Source: Bacilli bacterium
GTDB lineage: Bacteria; Bacillota_I; Bacilli_A; RFN20; CAG-826
Reading direction: 5' to 3'
Assembly: GCA_016296285.1 (NCBI GenBank)
Contig: JAEDJP010000013.1
Span: 1-20,962, forward strand
Length of the DNA: 20,962 bases
Shown: positions 7,768 to 14,491 of the stretch, piece by piece
Numbering within the stretch: position 1 is the stretch's first letter
Layout of the letters: each line of letters begins with the position of its first letter
Notes under the pieces: model-generated
Seen by the model: the letters and a program-made list of their open reading frames with translations, nothing else
What the model was told of the DNA's origin: nothing
Databases searched by the model: none
Program-made: the position numbers and the translations under genes

Positions 7768-8625
7768 TTATTCGTGGCAATAGCCGTTTGAGAAATGGAT
7801 CATCGCCTTCTTCGCGTCGGCTTTCATCGCTTTTTTGGCGACATCCGCGACTTCGTGATAGAACGTCGGATTCGCTTCCTCGATGAACTTCTTCGCGGCG
7901 AAAACGCCTTCGCGAGCCATATAGGAATAGTAGTTAATCTTGCGGATGCCGCAATCGATGGCTTTGAGATAATCCTCGGGCGAAACTCCGGAGCCACCGT
8001 GCATGACAAGGGGAATACCGGTCAAAGAGGTGATTTTGACGATGCGGTCGAAATCGAGCTTCGGTTTCGCCTTGTAAATGCCATGGGCCGTCCCAAAGCT
8101 CGCGGCCAAGGCATCGATCCCGGTTTCAAAGACGAAACGCTTGGCGAGTTCGGGGTCCGTGTAAAGGGAGGTCGGGTCGACCGTTCCGTTCGAGGAACCG
8201 TCCTCGCGGCTTGGGAGAGCCCCGATTTCCGCTTCGACATCGACGCCATGGGCGTGCGCGTATTCCGTCACTTCCTTGGTGACGCGGATGTTATCTTCGA
8301 CAGGAGTCAAAGAGCCATCATACATGACGGAGGTGAAGCCAAGGGCGATCGCCTCCTTGATGTAGTCGACGTGCTCGCCATGATCAAGGTGGACGGCGAC
8401 GGGGATAGAGGCGGCTTTCGCGCGCATGACCATCGCGGGGCCGATCTTGGCAAGGGGGGCTTGGGGTTCATGAAGCTCCGCGTGGGAGATGATGACGGGG
8501 ACGCCGAGTTCTTCCGCGGCTTCGATGACCGCGTCGAGAGTCTCGAGGGTCGGGGTATTGAACGCGCCGATCGCGCAATTGTGTTCCTTTGCAAAAGCAA
8601 GGACTTCTTTCAAGGTTGCTAACAT
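7768..8625 (-). CDS. Class II (zinc) ketose-phosphate aldolase
   Basis: This metal-dependent aldolase of the class II fructose/tagatose-bisphosphate family (PF01116) has 285 residues. Such enzymes cleave a ketose phosphate to DHAP and an aldehyde. Visible: Asp81 and His82 in HLDHGEH, Glu131/Glu133 in VEAEIG, the zinc ligands His181 (GTAHGIY) and His209 (VMHGGSG), and the phosphate-binding GGSG (210-213). The segment that normally reads NxxT(D/E) reads NYYSYM (231-236), so the DHAP-contact loop is unusual. It closes an operon that already has an isomerase and an FGGY kinase, so its likely substrate is a ketose 1-phosphate rather than glycolytic fructose bisphosphate. The ribosome site AAAGGAAA supports the start. 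The family is certain, the substrate is not. Confidence 0.88.
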   Translation of the reverse strand: MLATLKEVLAFAKEHNCAIGAFNTPTLETLDAVIEAAEELGVPVIISHAELHEPQAPLAKIGPAMVMRAKAASIPVAVHLDHGEHVDYIKEAIALGFTSVMYDGSLTPVEDNIRVTKEVTEYAHAHGVDVEAEIGALPSREDGSSNGTVDPTSLYTDPELAKRFVFETGIDALAASFGTAHGIYKAKPKLDFDRIVKITSLTGIPLVMHGGSGVSPEDYLKAIDCGIRKINYYSYMAREGVFAAKKFIEEANPTFYHEVADVAKKAMKADAKKAMIHFSNGYCHE

Positions 8626-8639
8626 GATGTTTTCCTTTC

Positions 8640-9542
8640 TTATTTCATTTCTTCAAAACGAATTTCAAGGGTATGGGTCTCCTCTTTTCCCGGCTCGATG
8701 GTCCGATACTTGAGGGAATCGTCCAGATGGGAGGTGCAAGGCTCAAGGCCGACGACGTAGTCTCCGCTGGCCCTGGATTTCCATTCCACGAAGTCATGGA
8801 GCGAGCTTGCGACCGTCGCGCGGAGTTTGAGATTCGGGCTCGTAAGAGACATCTTGCCATCCCGCGTTTTCACAAAATAGCACGTTTCCTCGATGTCGTG
8901 AACGGGCGGTTCCATGTGCAGAGACTTCGCTTCTTCTTCCTTCGCAAAGGGGGTGCGGGGAAGGGATTGGAGGATGTCGCCTTCCACCGCGCTTCTCTCG
9001 TCAAGGAAGGGGTATCCGAAATTGCAGTGGTAGAGTAGGCAATATTCGGCGTCTTTGAATCCTTCGTTCACGAGGCGATCTTCGATGCGGAAAGCAGAGT
9101 CTCCCGCTTTCAAGGACAACGTGCGATAGAGGGCAAGCTTGTTCCCGAAGAGAGCGGAATCCTCGATGCGAAGGCGCAAGAGGATGCCTTCCTCGGACTC
9201 CTTGACTTCGAGGACTTCGGCCGGGGTGTTATGGATGTTGCCGTGAAGGTAATGGCCTTCCACCCCGCCGATCGCATCGAGGCCGCAGGTGTAAACCATG
9301 CCAGCAGGGAAACTCTTCAGGAAGTCATAGTGTTCGGCGACAAGACCATTCCGGGTCAAGAAGGACACGTTTTCGCCTTTATGCCACAGCTGGTGGATAT
9401 CCCCGCAATGGCTGAGGTTCACAAGAAGGGTAAGCGTCCCATTGGCAAGAAGCATGAGCTCTTGCCCCTTCCCTTTTGCGTCGAGGGAAGCAAGGCGGTA
9501 AACCGCGCAGATTTGCTTGACGTTTCCGATTTTCGGATCCAT
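8640..9542 (-). CDS. DUF4432 aldose-1-epimerase-like protein
   Basis: This is a 300-residue protein of the galactose-mutarotase superfold, DUF4432 branch (PF14486). Members are thought to interconvert sugar anomers or epimers but are poorly characterised. Seen: HGNIHNTPAE (100-109), YHCNFGYP (171-178) and, near the C-terminus, GLEPCTS; these blocks carry the His and Glu expected of a mutarotase active site. Two start codons are possible. The ATG at 9548 abuts its only purine-rich site, whereas the ATG at 9542 has GGAGG 7 nt upstream, so 9542 is preferred. It follows the FGGY kinase with overlapping signals. In the operon it probably supplies the right anomer of the free sugar to the isomerase. 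Confidence 0.8.
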   Translation of the reverse strand: MDPKIGNVKQICAVYRLASLDAKGKGQELMLLANGTLTLLVNLSHCGDIHQLWHKGENVSFLTRNGLVAEHYDFLKSFPAGMVYTCGLDAIGGVEGHYLHGNIHNTPAEVLEVKESEEGILLRLRIEDSALFGNKLALYRTLSLKAGDSAFRIEDRLVNEGFKDAEYCLLYHCNFGYPFLDERSAVEGDILQSLPRTPFAKEEEAKSLHMEPPVHDIEETCYFVKTRDGKMSLTSPNLKLRATVASSLHDFVEWKSRASGDYVVGLEPCTSHLDDSLKYRTIEPGKEETHTLEIRFEEMK

Positions 9543-9544
9543 GT

Positions 9545-11029
9545 TCATTCCTCCATAAGCGGCCGCACCGCCTCATAGACTTTGCGGTAACGCGCGTAGA
9601 CCTTTTGGTATTTCGCATGCGCGACGGGATCGGGCTCGACGGTGCCTTTCACGCGCACGAAGGTCCGCGCGGCTTCCTCGAGATCCGCGTAGGCATGCGC
9701 GGCAAGGCCGACAAGCATCGCGCTGCCCCTGGCCCCGGCTTCTTCCCCTTCCAGCAAGGTGATGGGCAGGCCAGTGACATCCGCTTTGATTTGATTCCAA
9801 ACGGGGTTCTTACTGCCTCCGCCACTCGCGACCAAGCCTCGGATGGGGATGCCATCCTTCTCGAACGTATCGATGTTCAGTTTCAGCTCATACGCGACGC
9901 CTTCTAGGACCGCAAGATAGAGATCGGAAGCATCGCTTGAGAGATCAAGGCCGAGAATCGCGGCCTTCGAGCCGAGGTCCATATACGGGGTGGCCGCTCC
10001 AGCGAAATGGGGCAATAACAGCAATCCAGTGGGAGCGTGTGTGTATTTTTGGCACAAGACCTCATGAATGTTCTTTCCTTCTTTCGCTGCTTTTTCCTTG
10101 GCTTCGGGAAGCACTTTATCAAGCAGCCACTGAACCGCTGCCCCGCCGGTATAGGAGAAGCCGTAGGTGACGTATCCCCGATCAAAATAAGGGACGAGAT
10201 TGTAATTGTCTTGGGTAAGACGCTTCAGGTCCGGGATGTCCTTCACGAGGGGGACGACCGCTTCGACGGTCCCCGCCCCTTCCATGGCTTGGCCCGGGGT
10301 CAAGACCATCGAACCAAGGGAACAAGCGAACTGGTCGTGGCCAGCAGGCAGGACGATGAAATCCTCGTGTCCTTCCCCAAACGCGGGCAACAAGCCGCGA
10401 ACGGGAGTACCCGCGGGGACAGGCTTGGAAAGGAGGGAGGGATCAAGACCCAAGGAAGCGAAGATCTCGGGGTCATAATCCTTCGTTTCAAGGGAAAAGC
10501 CCAAGGTGCGCGTGGCCAAGGAATAATCGATGAAGCGTTGCCCCGTCAAAAGGTAAAGGCAATAGTCTTCCATCAAGAAGACCTTCTTCACGGAAGCGAA
10601 TCGCTTCGGATCCTCGTTTTTCCAATGGGCAAGTTTCGGGAGGGAATACATCTCGTGGGGCTTAAGCCCGGTCTTCTTCTCGATGGTTTCTTCTCCAAGC
10701 CGAGAAACTAGATGCGCGCATTCGTCCTTCCCGCGCGGGTCGGTATAAAGCAAAATCGGATAGACGGGTTCATCGTTTTCATCCAGGCAGACGAAACTCT
10801 CCCCAAAACTAGCGATGCCGATTCCTTCGAGGTCGGGATGTTTTTTTATCGCGGCGCCAAACAAGGAAAGGACCGTATCGCGAAGAAGGAAAGGATCGAC
10901 TTCCTGCTTCGCTTGGTCGCGGGAAGAGGGATAGGCGGAGTACATTTTGTCGAGCATCGAGCCATCCTGGGCGAAAACGACAATCTTCGCCCCGGTGGTC
11001 CCGACGTCAAGGCCTGCGAACTTGCGCAT
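9545..11029 (-). CDS. FGGY-family carbohydrate kinase (xylulokinase/fuculokinase-like)
   Basis: This cytoplasmic ATP-dependent sugar kinase of the FGGY family has 494 residues. The N-terminal domain (PF00370) starts with GLDVGTTGAK, and the catalytic Asp232 sits in AGHDQFACSLGS. The C-terminal domain (PF02782) has the LLLPHFAGAATPY block, the LEGVAYELKLN helix and the ATP-site loop ASGGGSKNPVWNQI. FGGY kinases phosphorylate ketoses or polyols, so with the upstream isomerase the substrate is likely a ketose. The start may be ATG at 11029, two bases after the isomerase stop, or TTG at 11035, which has GGTGG at better spacing; they differ by two residues. Whether it is a xylulokinase, fuculokinase or something new cannot be decided from sequence alone. 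Confidence 0.87.
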   Translation of the reverse strand: MRKFAGLDVGTTGAKIVVFAQDGSMLDKMYSAYPSSRDQAKQEVDPFLLRDTVLSLFGAAIKKHPDLEGIGIASFGESFVCLDENDEPVYPILLYTDPRGKDECAHLVSRLGEETIEKKTGLKPHEMYSLPKLAHWKNEDPKRFASVKKVFLMEDYCLYLLTGQRFIDYSLATRTLGFSLETKDYDPEIFASLGLDPSLLSKPVPAGTPVRGLLPAFGEGHEDFIVLPAGHDQFACSLGSMVLTPGQAMEGAGTVEAVVPLVKDIPDLKRLTQDNYNLVPYFDRGYVTYGFSYTGGAAVQWLLDKVLPEAKEKAAKEGKNIHEVLCQKYTHAPTGLLLLPHFAGAATPYMDLGSKAAILGLDLSSDASDLYLAVLEGVAYELKLNIDTFEKDGIPIRGLVASGGGSKNPVWNQIKADVTGLPITLLEGEEAGARGSAMLVGLAAHAYADLEEAARTFVRVKGTVEPDPVAHAKYQKVYARYRKVYEAVRPLMEE

Positions 11030-11031
11030 GA

Positions 11032-12420
11032 TCAATCAATGTCCACCCAATCGTAATGGAGGTAGGTCGTGAAGGCTTCCTTGAGGATTTCCTTCATGTG
11101 GCCAACGCCGATGGAGGTGTGGTGCTTGAAGCCGCCGCGGGCAAGGCGGATGAGTTTGTTCTGGAGGTCGGGGATTTCCGCGACGCCGCCACAGCCGAAG
11201 AAGGCTTTCTCGATCGGGAGATCGGTCATCTCGCCTTCGGAAGCGTAGACGATGAGTTTGCCATCTTTCGTCTGGCAGTTCGAGAACGTCATCGGGAAGG
11301 CGGCGATGCGGCCTTCGTTCGTGCCCCAGCCGGAGCCGGGATCGCCCTTGTCGAACATCTTGTGGGAGGTAAGGATGCCCTTGCCCGCCATCAAGGATTG
11401 GGCGACGGGGCCGCAGTGGAAGAGGATGACCTTGTTCTCGTCATCCCCATAGTTGTTGTTCCAGTCGAGAACCGCGGTGGAACGGCCGGAGGCAAGAGCC
11501 ATGGCGCGCATCGTGATCGCGCTGCAAAGGTCGATTTCGCAGGAGGCGACGATGCCGCGATCGTTCAAATCGGACAGAAGGACGCAGGGGCAAACGCGGA
11601 GGATTTGTTCCATCTCGTTCCAGCAACGCAGGGTGATGGCGTCGAGATGGTATTCCGCGATGTATTCGTCGATGACGACGGAAATCTTCGCGAGGGTCTC
11701 GAGCTTGCTCGTGGGGCAAGTAGAACAATCCGTATAGGCGGCAAGGTGCTCCATCTTGGCTTTGACGATGTCATCAACCTTTTTGTTCTGAACCTTGAAA
11801 ACGAGCTCGGAAAGGTCGAAGGACTCGACGTTGATGCCGTACTTTTGAAGGGCGATCTCGTCGAAACGGGTCGTCTTGAAAGCGGTCGTTCTCGCCCCGA
11901 TGGCCCCAAGGTTGAAACGTTTCATGCCGTTGACGACACGGCAAATCGCGGCGAAGTCGTCAAGGTTCTGATGGAACGCCTCGGAAAGCGGGTGAACGAC
12001 GTGGGGCTTCATGACCGTGAAGGGGATCTCGGCCTGGGTGAAGACGTCGGTGACGGAGAACTTGCCGCAGAAGGCATCGCGGCGATGGGCAAAGTCCATC
12101 TTGCCGATTTCATCGGGATAAGCCTGAAGAAGGATCGGGGTCCCGGCATCGCGCAAGGCCTCGAATGCGCCGTTTTCGTCCGCGAAAATCGGCATGGAGA
12201 AGATGACGCCGTCATATTCCCCTTCGTGCTTCTTGAGCCAGTCGTGGTAGAGACGCCCTTCGTCGCGGGTCTCGACCCCGCCATAACGGGTCGCGGATTC
12301 CTCCATGATGATGTAGTCGTAACCGGCTTTGGTCACGGCTTCGACCATGTCCTTTCGGGCGTCGAGGATGAGTTCGCCGGGCATGAAGCCGCGGTTGCAA
12401 AAGCATAGGGCAAATTTCAT
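11032..12420 (-). CDS. L-fucose/L-arabinose isomerase-family protein
   Basis: This 462-residue member of the FucI/AraA-like superfamily (COG2407) interconverts aldoses and ketoses with a divalent metal. Candidate active-site residues are Glu269 in CWNEMEQ, Glu295 in CEIDLC, Asp319 in LDWNNNYG and His335 in FHCGP, plus a His-rich end FKHHTSIGVGH (431-441). It is shorter than E. coli FucI (591 residues), so it is not a plain fucose isomerase. The start at 12420 is set by AAGGAG with 8-nt spacing; a GTG three codons earlier is less likely. It leads the operon and lies 102 nt downstream of the AraC-type regulator on the same strand. The substrate is unknown: fucose, arabinose, another 6-deoxyhexose or a sulfo-sugar are all conceivable. 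Confidence 0.82.
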   Translation of the reverse strand: MKFALCFCNRGFMPGELILDARKDMVEAVTKAGYDYIIMEESATRYGGVETRDEGRLYHDWLKKHEGEYDGVIFSMPIFADENGAFEALRDAGTPILLQAYPDEIGKMDFAHRRDAFCGKFSVTDVFTQAEIPFTVMKPHVVHPLSEAFHQNLDDFAAICRVVNGMKRFNLGAIGARTTAFKTTRFDEIALQKYGINVESFDLSELVFKVQNKKVDDIVKAKMEHLAAYTDCSTCPTSKLETLAKISVVIDEYIAEYHLDAITLRCWNEMEQILRVCPCVLLSDLNDRGIVASCEIDLCSAITMRAMALASGRSTAVLDWNNNYGDDENKVILFHCGPVAQSLMAGKGILTSHKMFDKGDPGSGWGTNEGRIAAFPMTFSNCQTKDGKLIVYASEGEMTDLPIEKAFFGCGGVAEIPDLQNKLIRLARGGFKHHTSIGVGHMKEILKEAFTTYLHYDWVDID

Positions 12421-12522
12421 GTATGTCACTCCTTGTTCAGAGATTTGTCTATGGAATGACTTTACGAAACGCGCGCGAAAAAGGAAAGAATCCGATTATG
12501 GTCTATTGGACATTTATTACGA
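12421..12522 (-). promoter_or_regulatory. Regulatory spacer upstream of the isomerase operon with a repeated element
   Basis: Between the AraC gene stop and the isomerase ATG, the minus strand carries TCCATAGAC (12447-12455) and the near copy TCCAATAGAC (12501-12510), 54 bp apart, about five helical turns. The pair are candidate AraC-family half sites. A CATAAT box overlaps the distal copy. No clean -35/-10 pair is visible. A strong AAGGAG lies 8 nt before the ATG. Confidence 0.4.
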
Positions 12523-13395
12523 TTACTCGTTCATAGGAGCGCTGCTCTCTAGCAGCAAGGATTCCTTGGCCGTCGGGTTGAAGGCGCTTAAGTCGCGCAC
12601 CATCTGCCAAGAAGATAAGCTGTAGTCAGAAGGCAAGGCATGCGGGGCATACCCCGTGACTTCGCGGAAAACACGGTTGAAATTCCGAATGGTATTGAAC
12701 CCGCATTCGATGGCGATCTCCCCCATCCTCTTCTTTCGTTCGTGGATTAGCGGAACAGCTTTCTCGACCCGGACGGCGTTCAAGTAAGAGGAGAACGTGA
12801 CCCCGGACATCCGCTTGAAGTAATTCGAGAAATAAGCCGGCGTGAAACCCAAGAATGCCGAGGCATCCTCGAACCGGATGTAGGCGTAATCTTGCTCGAT
12901 TTTCTCAAGCAATTCGAGGTAACGCGTTTCCTTCGGTTTGACTTCTTTGCGGCGATAAGTGGCGTTATTTCGTAGCAAAATCGACACTGTTTGCACGACT
13001 TTTGCGTCGCAAAGTTCTTTATATAGGGGCTTTTTGTCCTTCTTCTCGGCGATGACTTCCTCAATGAGAGAAGCGATGCATTTCGCGTCTTTCTGCATGG
13101 GATTTTCAAGGCAAAGGGACTCGGATTCACCAAGCAAAGAATGGTCAAAGATAAGGAAATCGAGGATGGCCCCTTTCCCGTTGACCCAATGGATTTGCCT
13201 GCTTGCGACATAAGCGGCATCCCCTTCCTCGAGGCGGACGGCTTTCCCATCGATTGATATCTCGGCCATCCCCTGGCGGCAAAGGATCAGTTCGGCATCA
13301 TAATGCCAATGCGGAAGGTTGATCGCCGAAAGGTAACGGCCGAACCAGACTTTGCTGTTCTCGTGGTGGCGCCGGAATTCGTATTTGGCAAGCAT
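12523..13395 (-). CDS. AraC-family transcriptional regulator
   Basis: This 290-residue DNA-binding regulator probably controls the isomerase operon just downstream. The N-terminal cupin sensor domain includes NLPHWHYDAELILC (27-39), typical of sugar-responsive AraC proteins. The C-terminal double helix-turn-helix spans about residues 160-255, with recognition helices near FEDASAFLGFTPAYFSNYFK (175-194) and MGEIAIECGFNTIRNFNRVF (224-243), the signature second helix of the family. The start at 13395 (MLAKYEF) is chosen because the open frame upstream has no AraC-like sequence and runs through a terminator hairpin. No Shine-Dalgarno sequence is present; TATAAT ends 6 nt before the ATG. An activator role is usual for the family but is inferred here. 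Confidence 0.9.
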   Translation of the reverse strand: MLAKYEFRRHHENSKVWFGRYLSAINLPHWHYDAELILCRQGMAEISIDGKAVRLEEGDAAYVASRQIHWVNGKGAILDFLIFDHSLLGESESLCLENPMQKDAKCIASLIEEVIAEKKDKKPLYKELCDAKVVQTVSILLRNNATYRRKEVKPKETRYLELLEKIEQDYAYIRFEDASAFLGFTPAYFSNYFKRMSGVTFSSYLNAVRVEKAVPLIHERKKRMGEIAIECGFNTIRNFNRVFREVTGYAPHALPSDYSLSSWQMVRDLSAFNPTAKESLLLESSAPMNE

Positions 13396-13401
13396 GAGAC
13401 C

Positions 13402-13407
13402 ATTATA
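13402..13407 (-). promoter_or_regulatory. Perfect -10 box of the AraC gene, implying a leaderless mRNA
   Basis: TATAAT on the minus strand ends exactly 6 nt before the ATG at 13395, so transcription would start at or next to the start codon. No ribosome site is present. The -35 region falls inside the hairpin at 13411-13440 and does not match consensus. Confidence 0.5.
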
Positions 13408-13410
13408 ACG

Positions 13411-13440
13411 AAAAAGGGCTCTTCGTGGTGAGAGCCCTTT
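13411..13440 (-). terminator. Strong hairpin terminator just upstream of the AraC promoter
   Basis: AAAGGGCTCT and AGAGCCCTTT form a perfect 10-bp stem with a 10-nt loop. On the minus strand it runs into five T residues (13411-13415). It would stop transcripts coming from the decayed region 13441-13908 before they enter the AraC gene. Because it overlaps the AraC -35 region, a second role as an operator cannot be excluded. Confidence 0.65.
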
Positions 13441-13716
13441 CAAAGGTCGATTGGACGGGATTATCTCTTTTTGGCGAAGACGGCAATTATTTTCTGTGCG
13501 GTCTTTCAAGCCGTCCAAAACATGACGATGCAATGTTCGACGCAAAAGGGGACCGTCCATACGAACCTTTCGAAAAGCAGAAAACCCGCACGCATGGAGA
13601 GCAATCGCTTTGCTCTAGATCTGAATCGGGTCGGAAATAGTCAAGGCAAAACCCATTGAGTCAGGTTGTAACAAAGTTGTCGGTCATCATGAGTACGAAA
13701 AAACGCCAAATCGGGG
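13441..13716. other. Non-coding, apparently decayed stretch
   Basis: No convincing gene in any frame. The open frames here are short, lack ribosome sites and resemble nothing I know. A small hairpin (AGAGCAA/TTGCTCT, near 13599-13617) and a TTGTAACAA inverted repeat near 13665 are the only structures seen. With the truncated ATPase next to it, this looks like the remains of deleted genes. Confidence 0.4.
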
Positions 13717-13869
13717 TCAAGAGGCCAAGGCGGTCTTTCCGCATCCGGAAGCCCCGACGATGACGGAGAAAGGGGCGTCAAAGCGCGCCGAGAGATGGTT
13801 CAAGGCGCGGGAAGAAGGTTTCTGCTCATCGAATTGGACCACGAGGTCCTGACCCTGGAGATTCGCCAT
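13717..13869 (-). pseudogene. Truncated ABC-transporter ATPase, ends just after Walker A
   Basis: The minus strand encodes 50 residues beginning MANLQGQDLVVQF and ending with a Walker A motif, GASGCGKT (39-46), then ALAS and a TGA stop. ABC ATPases run about 240 residues; the Q-loop, signature motif and Walker B are all absent. Continuing past the stop in all three minus frames gives no ABC-like sequence, so a deletion rather than a single frameshift is likely. The initiation region is intact (AAGGA before ATG, TACAAT at 13879-13884). The spacing before Walker A is like that of importer ATPases. No permease or binding protein is nearby. Confidence 0.7.
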
Positions 13870-13878
13870 GGATTCCTT

Positions 13879-13908
13879 ATTGTACAAGGGAAACGCCGTC
13901 GATGGTAA
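13879..13908 (-). promoter_or_regulatory. Candidate promoter of the ATPase remnant
   Basis: On the minus strand TTACCA (13903-13908), an 18-nt spacer and TACAAT (13879-13884) precede the ATG at 13869 by 9 nt. The -35 match is partial. Confidence 0.35.
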
Positions 13909-13964
13909 CGCGGTTCCGAAGGTGCCTTTTATATTATCCGAGGTTCGCGTCTTATCGTATCGTT

Positions 13965-13982
13965 AACGCTTTCGCGTTTTTT
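13965..13982 (+). terminator. Weak hairpin plus T-run upstream of the 14018 gene
   Basis: AACGC and GCGTT form a 5-bp stem with a TTTC loop followed by a T-run up to 13982. No plus-strand gene precedes it, so it may be chance, a leader structure or a relic. TAGAAT at 13988-13993 is a possible -10 box for the next gene, without a clear -35. Confidence 0.25.
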
Positions 13983-14017
13983 CGTCCTAGAATGGAGGCG
14001 AATAGGAGGGAAAACCT

Positions 14018-14476
14018 ATGGCAGACGAAAACAAAGACATCGTGGAGGCGGAAATCGTCTCCGAGGAAACCAAGAAAGAAGGCGCCTTCGGCAAATGGTG
14101 GAAAGGGGTCAAGAAAAACATCTCCGACTCCGCCCTCGAAGGCAAGATCGAAAGCGTCTATGACGAATCCCACGAACGCTTCGAGATCACCCCATACGAA
14201 GCCGGCATCTTCGGCGGGGTCAGCGTCTATGGCAGCATCCATGACGGCATTCTCACGGTGTTTGGCAAAGAGGAAATCAAGCCCCATAGCGTCGTGATCG
14301 CCGACAAAGACAAGAAGGCCTACTACGTGAGATCGGTCACCCCGACGACCGTCAAGGTCGCGGTCGATGGCATCGAATACGAACGGGCAGGGCAAGACAT
14401 CGCCCTTGATGAAGACGTCGCCGAGGTCAAAGTCATCAAGGCTGACGGCCGTTATTTCCTCTATCAAGGCAAATAA
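14018..14476 (+). CDS. Hypothetical acidic cytoplasmic protein
   Basis: This 152-residue protein matches no family I recognise. It has no signal peptide or membrane segment. The first 45 residues are charged (many Glu and Lys), with an amphipathic KWWKGVKKN segment near 26-34. From about residue 55 the sequence alternates hydrophobic and charged residues in several likely beta-strands, suggesting a small beta-rich domain; EITPYEAGIFGGVSVYGSIHDG contains the most distinctive part. AGGAGG precedes the ATG, so it is well translated. It is 15 nt upstream of the CmpB-type membrane protein and shares its terminator, so the two probably work together. Confidence 0.75.
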   Translation: MADENKDIVEAEIVSEETKKEGAFGKWWKGVKKNISDSALEGKIESVYDESHERFEITPYEAGIFGGVSVYGSIHDGILTVFGKEEIKPHSVVIADKDKKAYYVRSVTPTTVKVAVDGIEYERAGQDIALDEDVAEVKVIKADGRYFLYQGK

Positions 14477-14491
14477 GGGTTATCAAGGCTC

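Noticed and set aside
7768..8625. Glycolytic fructose-1,6-bisphosphate aldolase as the name for the class II aldolase
   Set aside because: The operon context and the altered NxxT-type loop argue for another ketose phosphate, so only the family is named.
9543..9548. DUF4432 protein starting at the ATG at 9548
   Set aside because: The GGAGG site directly abuts this ATG; the ATG at 9542 has normal 7-nt spacing.
11056..12408. 450-residue plus-strand open frame
   Set aside because: Antisense shadow of the FucI-like isomerase, explained by missing TTA, CTA and TCA codons in the sense gene.
13396..13560. N-terminal extension of the AraC protein to 345 residues
   Set aside because: The extra 55 residues read through a terminator hairpin and a perfect TATAAT box and are not AraC-like; the ATG at 13395 fits the family.
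13425..13659. Short plus-strand open frames of 62-71 residues, and a possible tRNA in the same place
   Set aside because: No ribosome site, no recognisable protein, and the sequence does not fold into a cloverleaf with a proper T-arm; no CCA end.
13681..13720. TGA read as Trp, which would extend the ABC ATPase fragment
   Set aside because: TGA ends several intact genes here (for example the 4797 ROK kinase and the 11032 isomerase), and reading through gives further stops and no ABC motifs.
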